A stretch of DNA of 6,531 bases from Saprospiraceae bacterium (GCA_027031185.1 JALVEF010000527.1:1-6531), one strand, 5' to 3'. Numbered from the stretch's first letter, positions 1 through 6,045 are shown. Notes: generated by a model not told the origin, from the letters alone. A program made the numbers and translations.

Positions 1-168
1 CCTATCAACGCGAGGCGTTGAGTCCGTTTACCTTGGACCGTTTACCTTGGACCATCAAACCGTAAGTGCGGGGCCGCAAAACCGTTCTTACCCTATCAAC
101 GCGAGGCGTTGAGTCCGTTGACCTTGGACCGTTGACCTTGGACCATCAAACCGTAAGTGCGGGACCGC
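1..168. repeat. Two tandem copies of a 77-bp composite repeat (period 91 bp)
   Basis: Copy 1 spans 1-77 and copy 2 spans 92-168. They match at 74 of 77 positions, with differences at 29/120, 43/134 and 73/164. Each copy has the same order of parts. First comes a short palindrome, TCAACGC-GAG-GCGTTGA (5-21 and 96-112), able to form a 7-bp stem with a 3-nt loop. Next come two head-to-tail 14-mers (24-51 and 115-142), and last the core GTAAGTGCGGGRCCGC (62-77 and 153-168). The 14-nt gap between copies holds two octamer-like units. The window begins inside or at the edge of this array, so more copies may lie to the left. No open reading frame, transposase or tRNA is associated. The spacing and the lack of variable spacers argue against CRISPR. 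Confidence 0.9.
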
Positions 169-212
169 TATACCATTAAACCGTTACACCGCTATACCGT
201 CATTCCGTCACC
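165..212. repeat. Degenerate CCGYTAYA octamer array (six units)
   Basis: Six consecutive 8-bp units can be read: ccgctata, ccattaaa, ccgttaca, ccgctata, ccgtcatt, ccgtcacc. The array begins at the end of the second GTAAGTGCGGGACCG core. It runs into the 3' end of the minus-strand hydrolase gene, whose stop codon (200-202) and last codons lie within it. Related octamers occur at 74-89, 3820-3835 and 3947-3970, so this is a family rather than one local tract. Confidence 0.75.
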
Positions 213-3200
213 ACAAACCGCAAGCTTACCGGCAGCGCGTGCGCATCGCGCATCAGGCGCAGCACATACACGCCCGCCGGCAGCGAACCGGTAAACACCA
301 CCCCGTCCGTCACGGCCCCGTGACGGACGCGGCGCCCGGCACAATCTATAATCTCATAGCGCATATCGGCATCCAAATCCGGGCCCGCTATCCGAAGCAG
401 CGATTTGCCGAACGGCACCAGCGAAAACGCCTCCTCCGTCCGGATCGTCACGATGTTAGAATAGCTCTCGTGCCCGTCCACATCCACCTGCCGCAGCCGG
501 TAATAGTTCACTCCCGTGAGTGGATGCTCATCGCGGAAGCGATACGATGCACCGCCCGCTTGCGCCAGGGCTGCCACTCGACCCAGCACCTCCCAATGCG
601 CCGCATCGGCCGAGCGTTCCACCTCAAAAAAGGCATTTTCCTTCTCCATTTCGGTCGTCCACCCGAGCTGTACGGAATTTTGAATAAGTTTTCCGTGCAA
701 GGGCACGGAGTAGGTGACCGGCAGTGGTTCGCTCAATTTGCGGATGCTGATCCACGGCGTCTGCCACTGGGTTTGATCATAAGTAAACGAGAATGTATTC
801 GTCGTCGAAGTCAGTGTCACCGAATCCGTCGGCATCCCGGTCGGATCCAGCATGTACAGCCGGATGCTGTCTGCCATAATATGCAACTGTATGTCGGCGC
901 TCAGCGGTTGGAGTTCCGTCGGTGCCGTCCCCCAGTCACTGCCGACAGACGTATAGTCGGCATTCCAGCCCATATTGGTATTCTGGAAGCGGGACGAAAA
1001 GGCCAGGAAAGAGCGCTCCGATGCCGGCAAGTCATTGCTCGTCAGAGACAGCCAAGCCAGCACGCCGTAGCCCGAGGCATTGCTGACAGCCATATCCGCA
1101 TCCGACCAGTTGTCCGCATTGGACAATTCCCCGGCAAAGCTGATCAACCGTCCGGTATGAATGTGCAGACTCGTCCAGTCCGGATGAAATTCAATCTCGT
1201 TGGTACTCGTCTTGTAAGGTGGCCCGGTAGGCCCAGCAGTAGGTATTGACACACTTGGCGCATCCATACTGCCCACACGGATACTCTGCTGCAAGGCCAG
1301 CGTGCGGTCATAAGGGAAAAAGGCATCCCACCAGCCGTTGTTGTCATCTATCTGCGGCATGTTGAAAATGTAGTCGTCGTTGTACTGTGTCAAAAACGGT
1401 GCGCCGTCCTCGGCGATCATCCCGTCCCGGAAGGCCTTGGAAAATACCGGAAACAGCGACATTATGGCCGGATTGCCCCGCACTGCGAAAAAGCCGCTCA
1501 CGCGGTCGGCCGTCCAGTTGTCCTCCGGTGCCGTGTATTCGAAAAACATTAGTCCGTCCATGCCGTGAAAACTGCCATATCCGGCAATGATCGGCAGCAT
1601 CTCCGTCTGATAGATATTCGGCGTGCAGTGATTGTACTCGCTCACCGTGTAGGGCTTATCCGCCCGCGCATACCCGCCGAATATCTTCGGGATATCCCCA
1701 AGTGTCGGATCTCCGAGCATGGGTGTGTTGTTGATGTACCAGTTGTTCGGATCCCAGGCCACACCGGGAAATTGGGGATGATCCCAGTACATGTGGTCGT
1801 CTATGTAATCCAATGCCGTGGCACTGCGCGTCTCATACAGGCCGCCCAGCGCATTACTGCCCGTAATGGGGGCCTGCACGTGTACTGTATTGCGAAGATA
1901 GTTGGCCATCTCCGTGTAATACTTTTCCTGCAAGTCTATGTAAAAGGCCGCCATATCGGCCACCCGCTGCGGCACAAAGCCCATCCGCTCCGAATACCGG
2001 ATACGCCGCACGCTTTGGTCGGCCAGAGACTCGCCCGGTTCCAAGCCCCCCGGCACAAATTTTTGCATTGATACATTGTCAATGTAAATGGTGTTGACCA
2101 CCGTGCCGAGCGAAAAAGTGAGCCGGCAGTGACCGTTGTTGTTCTCGTCGGGCGTGACGAAGAAGTCCACCACTTGCCAGTTCGTGGTTACATTGACCGA
2201 CTGACCGCCGTAGGTATTATAGGGGGCCACATCGTTCATCACCTCTACCCAGTAAGAGGAGGCCTGGTCCGCCCGGATGGCAAACGATACCTTATACACC
2301 GTGTCCTTCTGCACACTAAAACCCGCCTGTTTGAACTGCACGTGCCAGTCCGTCCCTGTGGAATTGGTCACCGCCACTTGCGCACTGTAACTACCCGCGT
2401 AGGGATTCGTGCTCGTTGTCGCTATCGTGGCTACGGCACCGTTGTGTTGCTCTAGCGCCCAGTGCTGGTTGATGTCGTTCAGCTCAAAATCGCCGTCCTG
2501 AATCAGTTCCTGTCCGCCACTGCCGCCGGCCGGTGCCCAGGCGGCGGCCAGCGCCTGATCTGTACCGTATTTGTCCGTCAAAAACTGATTCCACAACAAA
2601 TCCAGCGTATCCGAATGCCGCTTCAGCAGCTTGCCTCCATTGGCAATCAATTGCAAAGCATCTCCCCGCCAATATCCGTAGATCGTATTCTCGTTGTTGA
2701 TTTCTACCATTGCTACTACGGGATCCTGGGCCGGTGCCAGTCCGGTGTAGGGATTGGTCGTCCCGAGCAGCTGCGAAGCATACGACTTTTGCAGCTCGAT
2801 CAAGTCCCGGTCAAACATACTCACCAGTTTGTACGAATCTTCAAGCGAGTCTATGTCCGTCGGCAGGCCGTCCGACGAAGTAAACTGCCGCGTCACCAGC
2901 AAGTTTATATTCGCATACACGCCCTCCTCTTTCATCTTGGAGAGCAAGTAATGCAGTCGGTCCAGCTGCGTCGCGTCCAGACTCAGCGTATTGCTCGTCA
3001 TCTCATCATCAAAGATGTTGCCTGCCGGATCCCAGAAATTGTCCATGTGGTGAAAGCGGACCAAATTGATACCCATCTTGCGCATGCGTGGCACCAGAAA
3101 ATCCGCCTGCGCATGCGTGGGGAAATTGGACGCCGTCGTGAAATTCACCCCCCAAAACCGGATAGGGGAGCCACCGGCCTCAAAGTGATTGCCGGCGGCT

Positions 3201-3376
3201 GTCACCTGCGTCGTAATTGCCTGCCGCGGAAATACAGGTATGTATGGCCTCGTGACAGAGTCATCCGCAGGCAGCAAAAAGGAATAACCGTTTGTAAAGG
3301 GCTGTGCCTGAATCCGCCCCAAATAAGCGAGAAACATTAGGACAGCCACACCGGATAAGATGCGAAGGTATTTCAT
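200..3376 (-). CDS. Secreted clan GH-A glycoside hydrolase (GH5-like) with inserted CBM and T9SS sorting domain
   Basis: This is a complete 1058-residue protein, probably an extracellular or surface-attached polysaccharide hydrolase; the substrate is not determinable here. Residues 1-24 form a Sec signal peptide (Lys/Arg start, hydrophobic core, cut after IQA). A (beta/alpha)8 barrel of clan GH-A type follows from about 50 to 650. It shows RFWGVNF (73-79), GINLVRFHH (102-110), the acid/base candidate Glu229 in EINNEN with the typical preceding Asn228, DDHMYW (526-531), and the nucleophile candidate Glu580 in TVSEYNH. Residues 289-440 look like a CBM4/9-type carbohydrate-binding module, starting at LIQDGDFE and ending at YIDNVSM. 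It lies between the two catalytic glutamates, so it is inserted in the barrel. A beta-rich domain follows (about 720-880), then a fibronectin-like segment (885-980), then a T9SS C-terminal domain (about 983-1058; DCAGRRV, GVYVLR). The start has a signal peptide directly after it and no Shine-Dalgarno, as is usual in Bacteroidota. I saw no convincing promoter; a lone TAAATTTG lies on the minus strand at 3516-3523 without a -33 box. The family-level call (GH5 rather than a relative such as GH42) is uncertain. Confidence 0.88.
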   Translation of the reverse strand: MKYLRILSGVAVLMFLAYLGRIQAQPFTNGYSFLLPADDSVTRPYIPVFPRQAITTQVTAAGNHFEAGGSPIRFWGVNFTTASNFPTHAQADFLVPRMRKMGINLVRFHHMDNFWDPAGNIFDDEMTSNTLSLDATQLDRLHYLLSKMKEEGVYANINLLVTRQFTSSDGLPTDIDSLEDSYKLVSMFDRDLIELQKSYASQLLGTTNPYTGLAPAQDPVVAMVEINNENTIYGYWRGDALQLIANGGKLLKRHSDTLDLLWNQFLTDKYGTDQALAAAWAPAGGSGGQELIQDGDFELNDINQHWALEQHNGAVATIATTSTNPYAGSYSAQVAVTNSTGTDWHVQFKQAGFSVQKDTVYKVSFAIRADQASSYWVEVMNDVAPYNTYGGQSVNVTTNWQVVDFFVTPDENNNGHCRLTFSLGTVVNTIYIDNVSMQKFVPGGLEPGESLADQSVRRIRYSERMGFVPQRVADMAAFYIDLQEKYYTEMANYLRNTVHVQAPITGSNALGGLYETRSATALDYIDDHMYWDHPQFPGVAWDPNNWYINNTPMLGDPTLGDIPKIFGGYARADKPYTVSEYNHCTPNIYQTEMLPIIAGYGSFHGMDGLMFFEYTAPEDNWTADRVSGFFAVRGNPAIMSLFPVFSKAFRDGMIAEDGAPFLTQYNDDYIFNMPQIDDNNGWWDAFFPYDRTLALQQSIRVGSMDAPSVSIPTAGPTGPPYKTSTNEIEFHPDWTSLHIHTGRLISFAGELSNADNWSDADMAVSNASGYGVLAWLSLTSNDLPASERSFLAFSSRFQNTNMGWNADYTSVGSDWGTAPTELQPLSADIQLHIMADSIRLYMLDPTGMPTDSVTLTSTTNTFSFTYDQTQWQTPWISIRKLSEPLPVTYSVPLHGKLIQNSVQLGWTTEMEKENAFFEVERSADAAHWEVLGRVAALAQAGGASYRFRDEHPLTGVNYYRLRQVDVDGHESYSNIVTIRTEEAFSLVPFGKSLLRIAGPDLDADMRYEIIDCAGRRVRHGAVTDGVVFTGSLPAGVYVLRLMRDAHALPVSLRFVVTE

Positions 3377-3633
3377 CGGTATTGTTTTGGTGCAAGATAT
3401 ACATTTGATACGTTTTTGTCACCGGAATGCCCCCTTCTTTGCATGCAATACCCTATGCGCCCTCTTTGCCAAACCCTCCCGGGCACACGGCCTCCCCGTG
3501 CGCCGATGGTAGTGCCAAATTTATAAGCACAAGCGATGCCGGGCGAGCAGGATATTGCCGAATCGGAAAGATTATCCGAACCTGTGAATCTAATTGTCTT
3601 GCCTTGCCTTGCCATCAACTTCAGCCGACTTTG

Positions 3634-3653
3634 CCGTTGGCCGAAGCCAACGG
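3634..3653. repeat. Perfect 8-bp stem-loop with CGAA loop
   Basis: CCGTTGGC (3634-3641) pairs with GCCAACGG (3646-3653) around a CGAA tetraloop. No T-tract follows on either strand, so it is not a standard intrinsic terminator. It sits 22 bp before a second hairpin and close to the inverted-repeat elements, so it may be one part of a composite dispersed repeat; that link is inference. Confidence 0.7.
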
Positions 3654-3675
3654 ACAATAATGCCAAAGAAAAACC

Positions 3676-3689
3676 GGGGCTTTAGCCCC
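3676..3689. repeat. Short GGGGC-TTTA-GCCCC hairpin
   Basis: GGGGC (3676-3680) and GCCCC (3685-3689) are perfect complements around TTTA. It lies between the CGAA hairpin and the first terminal-inverted-repeat element. It is small enough to be chance on its own, but it fits the palindrome-rich character of the region. Confidence 0.45.
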
Positions 3690-3713
3690 CGCCAGCCGGC
3701 AAAGCGCAACACC

Positions 3714-3820
3714 GTCCCGCACTTACTTGCCCCAAAAGCGGAATGATATGCGCTCATCTTACAAAAAGCATAAGCGGAAGGACCATAGCTTAAATCCGGC
3801 ATAGCATGTAAGTGCGGGGC
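3714..3820. repeat. 107-bp element with 16-bp terminal inverted repeats (copy A)
   Basis: The left end, 3714-3729 (gtcccgcacttacttg), is matched in reverse complement by 3805-3820 at 14 of 16 positions; one of the two mismatches would be a G.U wobble in RNA. The interior has no gene. The same element, about 80% alike over its first ~70 bp, recurs at 3839-3946 with nearly the same length. It resembles a MITE or REP/BIME-like palindromic element, but no flanking target-site duplication is evident and no transposase is present. Confidence 0.75.
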
Positions 3821-3835
3821 CGCTACACCGCTACA
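3820..3835. repeat. Two exact ccgctaca octamers
   Basis: Two identical 8-bp units (3820-3827 and 3828-3835) fill the gap between inverted-repeat elements A and B. They are of the same CCGYTAYA family as the array at 165-212. Confidence 0.7.
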
Positions 3836-3838
3836 CCA

Positions 3839-3946
3839 TCCCGCACTTATTTGTCCACTGAAGCGGAGCGAAATGGCGCTCATCATGCAAAAAGCGTATG
3901 CGGAAAGGGGCAAATCCAAAACCAGTCAAAACAAGTAAGTGCGGGA
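3839..3946. repeat. 108-bp element with 15-bp terminal inverted repeats (copy B)
   Basis: The left end, 3839-3853 (tcccgcacttatttg), is the reverse complement of 3932-3946 at 14 of 15 positions, and the one mismatch (T3850 with G3935) is a wobble pair. It aligns with copy A in direct orientation, sharing gcgctcat, caaaaagc and gcggaa blocks, with two 1-nt gaps in the first ~70 bp; the remaining interior is much less alike. The spacing between copies is about 124 bp. The equal lengths of A and B (107 and 108 bp) support a defined element rather than random inverted repeats. Confidence 0.75.
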
Positions 3947-3970
3947 CCGTTATACCGTTATACCGTACAC
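3947..3970. repeat. Three CCGYTAYA-type octamers after element B
   Basis: ccgttata (3947-3954), an exact second ccgttata (3955-3962) and a diverged ccgtacac (3963-3970) follow the GTAAGTGCGGGACCG core directly. The tract ends about 20 bp before the -33 box of the peptidase promoter. Confidence 0.7.
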
Positions 3971-3989
3971 ACCGTCCCATCATCTTCGC

Positions 3990-4019
3990 TTGGCAAACCG
4001 GCTCCTTTGAGTATATTTG
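3990..4019 (+). promoter_or_regulatory. Bacteroidota-type promoter for the M1 peptidase gene
   Basis: A TTG (3990-3992) is followed after 19 bp by TATATTTG (4012-4019), a full match to the -7 consensus TAnnTTTG used by the Bacteroidota primary sigma factor, with a -33 box at the usual distance. Transcription should start near 4025, leaving a leader of roughly 15 nt before the ATG at 4039. This position also argues against any start upstream of 4039. Confidence 0.7.
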
Positions 4020-4038
4020 TGCGACCAACACGAAAGCA

Positions 4039-5907
4039 ATGAGAAAGATCCGGTTTTCCATCCTGTTTTTAACGGCCTGGCTGTCGCTGCATTCCCAGAT
4101 GGTGCCACAGGCATTAAACTTTCGCCGTGCCGTCCAGGCCGGTACCCGCACCGCCCGCGAGGGCGTGCCCGGTGACCAATACTGGATCAATTCGGCAGAC
4201 TATAAGATTGAGGTGGAGTTGAATCCGTGGACAGGTGAGCTGACGGGGAGTGAGGACATTACGTATTACAACCATTCGCCGGACACGCTCAAAGAAATGG
4301 TCATCGCCCTGTACCAAAACTTTTACAAAAAAGGGGTATGCGCCGACTACAATACGCCGGATGAGCGGCGCACGGAAGGCGTCAGGATTCACCGCCTGGT
4401 GATTGACGGCAAGAGCTACGAAGAAGGCGAAAAAGCCCGGCAAGTCCGTACCAATCTGTACGTCAAACTGGATAGCCCAATCCTGCCCGGCGCGCGCGCC
4501 CAGCTGCATATCGAATGGTCTTATCTGGCACGGGAAGGCAATACAGTGCGCACAGGCAACTACGGTGACGGGCGCCATTTCACGGCTTACTTTTATCCCA
4601 AAATCGCCGTTTATGACGACCTGGACGGTTGGGATAAGGCCGACTATCTGGGCATTACGGAGTTTTACAGCGATTTCAACAACTACGACGTACGCGTCAC
4701 GGTGCCGAAGGACTTTGTGGTGTGGGGCTCTGGTCTGCTGCAAAATCCCGACGAGGTATTGATGCCCCGCTACGCGCGCCGGCTCAAAAAGGCAATGCAG
4801 TCCAGCGAAGTGGTGCATATCATTGACTCAATGGATATCAAGCGGGGCGGGATCACCGCACAACGCCCCAAACTGACCTGGCATTTCAAATCGGAAAAGA
4901 GCCCGGACTTTGCCTTTGCCACAGACCACGACCATCTGTGGGACGGATGGTCGGTATTAGTGGATCCCGCGACAGGACGCCGGGCCTTTGTGGCGGCCTC
5001 CTACGAAAAGGAGTCCAAAGATTTTTATGAAGTGGCGCGGTTAGCCGGTGAGGCCCTGTCCAAATATTCGACGCGGTTTCCGGGCGTGCCGTATCCGTTT
5101 CCGGCGATGACAATATTCAATGCACCGTCGGGGATGGAATTTCCGATGATGTGCAACGACGGCTCGACATCTGACCTGGCAAGTACCGTAGGCCTGACGT
5201 TTCACGAAATAGCGCATACGTACTTCCCGTTTTTGATGGGCATCAACGAGCGCAAGTATGCGTGGATGGACGAAGGCTGGGCTACTTACTTTCCATCGCC
5301 TTACTTCAAGGAATACGTGCCGGACTATGACTTCCACGACTCGCGCATAAAGCGCTACCTGCAAATCGCCGGTTCGGAAGCAGAGGTGCCCGTCATCACG
5401 CTTTCCAAAGACCAACACCGGCGACTCATCTATCGCAATTCGAGTTACAACAAGCCCTACCTGGCGTACTACTTTCTGCGCCAACTGCTCGGAGAGCAGC
5501 GTTTTACCCACTGCTTGCAGCAATTTATCCATACTTGGAGCTACAAACATCCGTCGCCCTACGACTTCTTCAACAGCTTTAACCGGCACGCCGGACGCAA
5601 CCTGGACTGGTATTGGAACAACTGGTTCTTTGAAAAAAACTACGCGGATCTGCGCATCGAAAAGGTCACTGAGCAAGGCGCTTATGTCACCAACACGGGC
5701 GGCCTGTTTGTCCCTGTCGTGCTGACCGTCGTGTCCAAAACGGGTGAGCACCGCGTGGTACGCCGTGGTCTGGACTTCTGGCGGGACGGTCTGAAGAAGC
5801 GATTCATCATGCTGCCCTTCCAAAAGGAGGAGATCCTGTCCGTCAAGCTGGGCGACAAGACCATCCCGGACGCCTGGCCCGATGACAATGTCTGGCGAGC
5901 CCAATAA
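4039..5907 (+). CDS. Exported M1 family zinc metallopeptidase
   Basis: This 622-residue protein is a probable periplasmic aminopeptidase that removes N-terminal residues from peptides. Residues 1-19 form a signal peptide (MRKIRF, then a hydrophobic stretch, cut near LHS-Q). There is no lipobox Cys and no T9SS tail, so a soluble periplasmic location is inferred. An N-terminal beta domain (about 50-240; YKIEVELN, YYNHSPDTL) precedes the catalytic domain. The zinc site is HEIAH (His389, Glu390, His393) with the third ligand Glu412 in MDEGW, giving the exact HExxH-x18-E spacing of M1 enzymes. GMEFP (365-369) replaces the classic GAMEN exopeptidase motif. Tyr470 in SSYNKPY is the likely transition-state tyrosine. 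A short beta segment ends the protein; the long helical C-terminal domain of larger M1 enzymes is absent. The frame stays open upstream to an ATG at 3898, but that extension is encoded by repeats and spans the promoter, so 4039 is preferred. The start lacks a Shine-Dalgarno. Substrate preference cannot be read from the sequence. Confidence 0.92.
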   Translation: MRKIRFSILFLTAWLSLHSQMVPQALNFRRAVQAGTRTAREGVPGDQYWINSADYKIEVELNPWTGELTGSEDITYYNHSPDTLKEMVIALYQNFYKKGVCADYNTPDERRTEGVRIHRLVIDGKSYEEGEKARQVRTNLYVKLDSPILPGARAQLHIEWSYLAREGNTVRTGNYGDGRHFTAYFYPKIAVYDDLDGWDKADYLGITEFYSDFNNYDVRVTVPKDFVVWGSGLLQNPDEVLMPRYARRLKKAMQSSEVVHIIDSMDIKRGGITAQRPKLTWHFKSEKSPDFAFATDHDHLWDGWSVLVDPATGRRAFVAASYEKESKDFYEVARLAGEALSKYSTRFPGVPYPFPAMTIFNAPSGMEFPMMCNDGSTSDLASTVGLTFHEIAHTYFPFLMGINERKYAWMDEGWATYFPSPYFKEYVPDYDFHDSRIKRYLQIAGSEAEVPVITLSKDQHRRLIYRNSSYNKPYLAYYFLRQLLGEQRFTHCLQQFIHTWSYKHPSPYDFFNSFNRHAGRNLDWYWNNWFFEKNYADLRIEKVTEQGAYVTNTGGLFVPVVLTVVSKTGEHRVVRRGLDFWRDGLKKRFIMLPFQKEEILSVKLGDKTIPDAWPDDNVWRAQ

Positions 5908-5930
5908 TTCTGCCGGCATACGGCTGTTTA

Positions 5931-5972
5931 CCGCCCGTGAAGTGCGCGCGGGCGCGCGCACTTCACGGGCGG
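5931..5972 (+). terminator. Perfect 19-bp stem-loop after the M1 gene (terminator-like or 3'-end stabilising)
   Basis: Positions 5931-5949 are an exact reverse complement of 5954-5972, with a GGGC loop at 5950-5953. It begins 23 nt after the peptidase stop codon and lies between two same-strand genes. The stem is very GC-rich, with GCGCGC next to the loop. No run of T follows (the next bases are gctgtgcgtataaac), so Rho-independent termination by the textbook mechanism is doubtful. Pausing, processing or protection of the peptidase mRNA 3' end are alternatives. Confidence 0.6.
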
Positions 5973-6030
5973 GCTGTGCGTATAAACAAATTGCGGGCAA
6001 AAACATTTCCATTGTACGAGGTAGTCACCC

Positions 6031-6036
6031 AAGGAG
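6031..6036 (+). promoter_or_regulatory. Shine-Dalgarno AAGGAG for the deacetylase gene
   Basis: AAGGAG ends 9 nt before the ATG at 6046 and 12 nt before the next in-frame ATG at 6049. The spacing favours 6046. This is notable because the other two genes in the window have no such site. Confidence 0.55.
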
Positions 6037-6045
6037 CAGGCCTGC

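Larger units (their letters stand above)
3377..3713. other. Noncoding region upstream of the hydrolase gene
   Basis: This is the left half of the 662-bp gap between the divergent hydrolase and peptidase genes. Short open frames on both strands show no recognisable domain, and I treat them as chance. Visible structure is limited to a 10-bp perfect palindrome, TTGCATGCAA (3439-3448), about 63 bp upstream of the hydrolase start, and two small hairpins described separately. The hydrolase promoter must lie here or in the adjoining repeats, but none is clear. Confidence 0.6.

Noticed and set aside
1..168. Possible CRISPR array or integron attC-like sites
   Set aside because: Only two long units with a 14-nt gap, no variable spacers of constant length and no cas genes. 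No attC core-site pairs or integrase are visible.
239..1249. A 336-codon plus-strand open frame opposite the hydrolase C-terminal region
   Set aside because: It is antisense to a clearly coding sequence, is rich in Arg/His/Ile as expected for a reverse-frame shadow, and has no domain.
2462..3340. A 292-codon plus-strand open frame opposite the hydrolase N-terminal region
   Set aside because: Same reasoning: antisense shadow of the GH-A barrel with no family features.
3400..3407. Plus-strand TACATTTG matching the TAnnTTTG promoter box
   Set aside because: The only nearby TTG (3382-3384) is 15 bp away, shorter than expected, and the site would read into gene-free repeat DNA from within the hydrolase leader.
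3516..3523. Minus-strand TAAATTTG as a promoter for the hydrolase gene
   Set aside because: The -7 box fits, but there is no TTG about 19 bp upstream and the leader would be about 135 nt; too weak to list as a feature.
3373..3666. A 97-codon minus-strand open frame ending at the hydrolase start codon
   Set aside because: No recognisable domain or signal; it runs through hairpins and low-information intergenic DNA. The 4-bp overlap with the hydrolase start looks like chance.
200..3714. The hydrolase gene as cargo of a composite mobile element bounded by the repeats
   Set aside because: The flanking repeats differ in internal sequence, no transposase or integrase is present and no target-site duplication is visible. 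Shared repeats in the gaps on both sides are better explained by a dispersed intergenic repeat family.
3590..3919. A 109-codon minus-strand open frame with an internally repeated SAYAFCMMSA/SAYAFCKMSA phrase
   Set aside because: The repeat in the peptide simply reflects the two copies of the inverted-repeat element read on one strand. There is no domain, start context or composition suggesting a gene.
5041..6012. A 323-codon minus-strand open frame opposite the peptidase
   Set aside because: It is antisense to the zinc-site region of the M1 gene and runs through the 19-bp stem-loop; no domain is visible.
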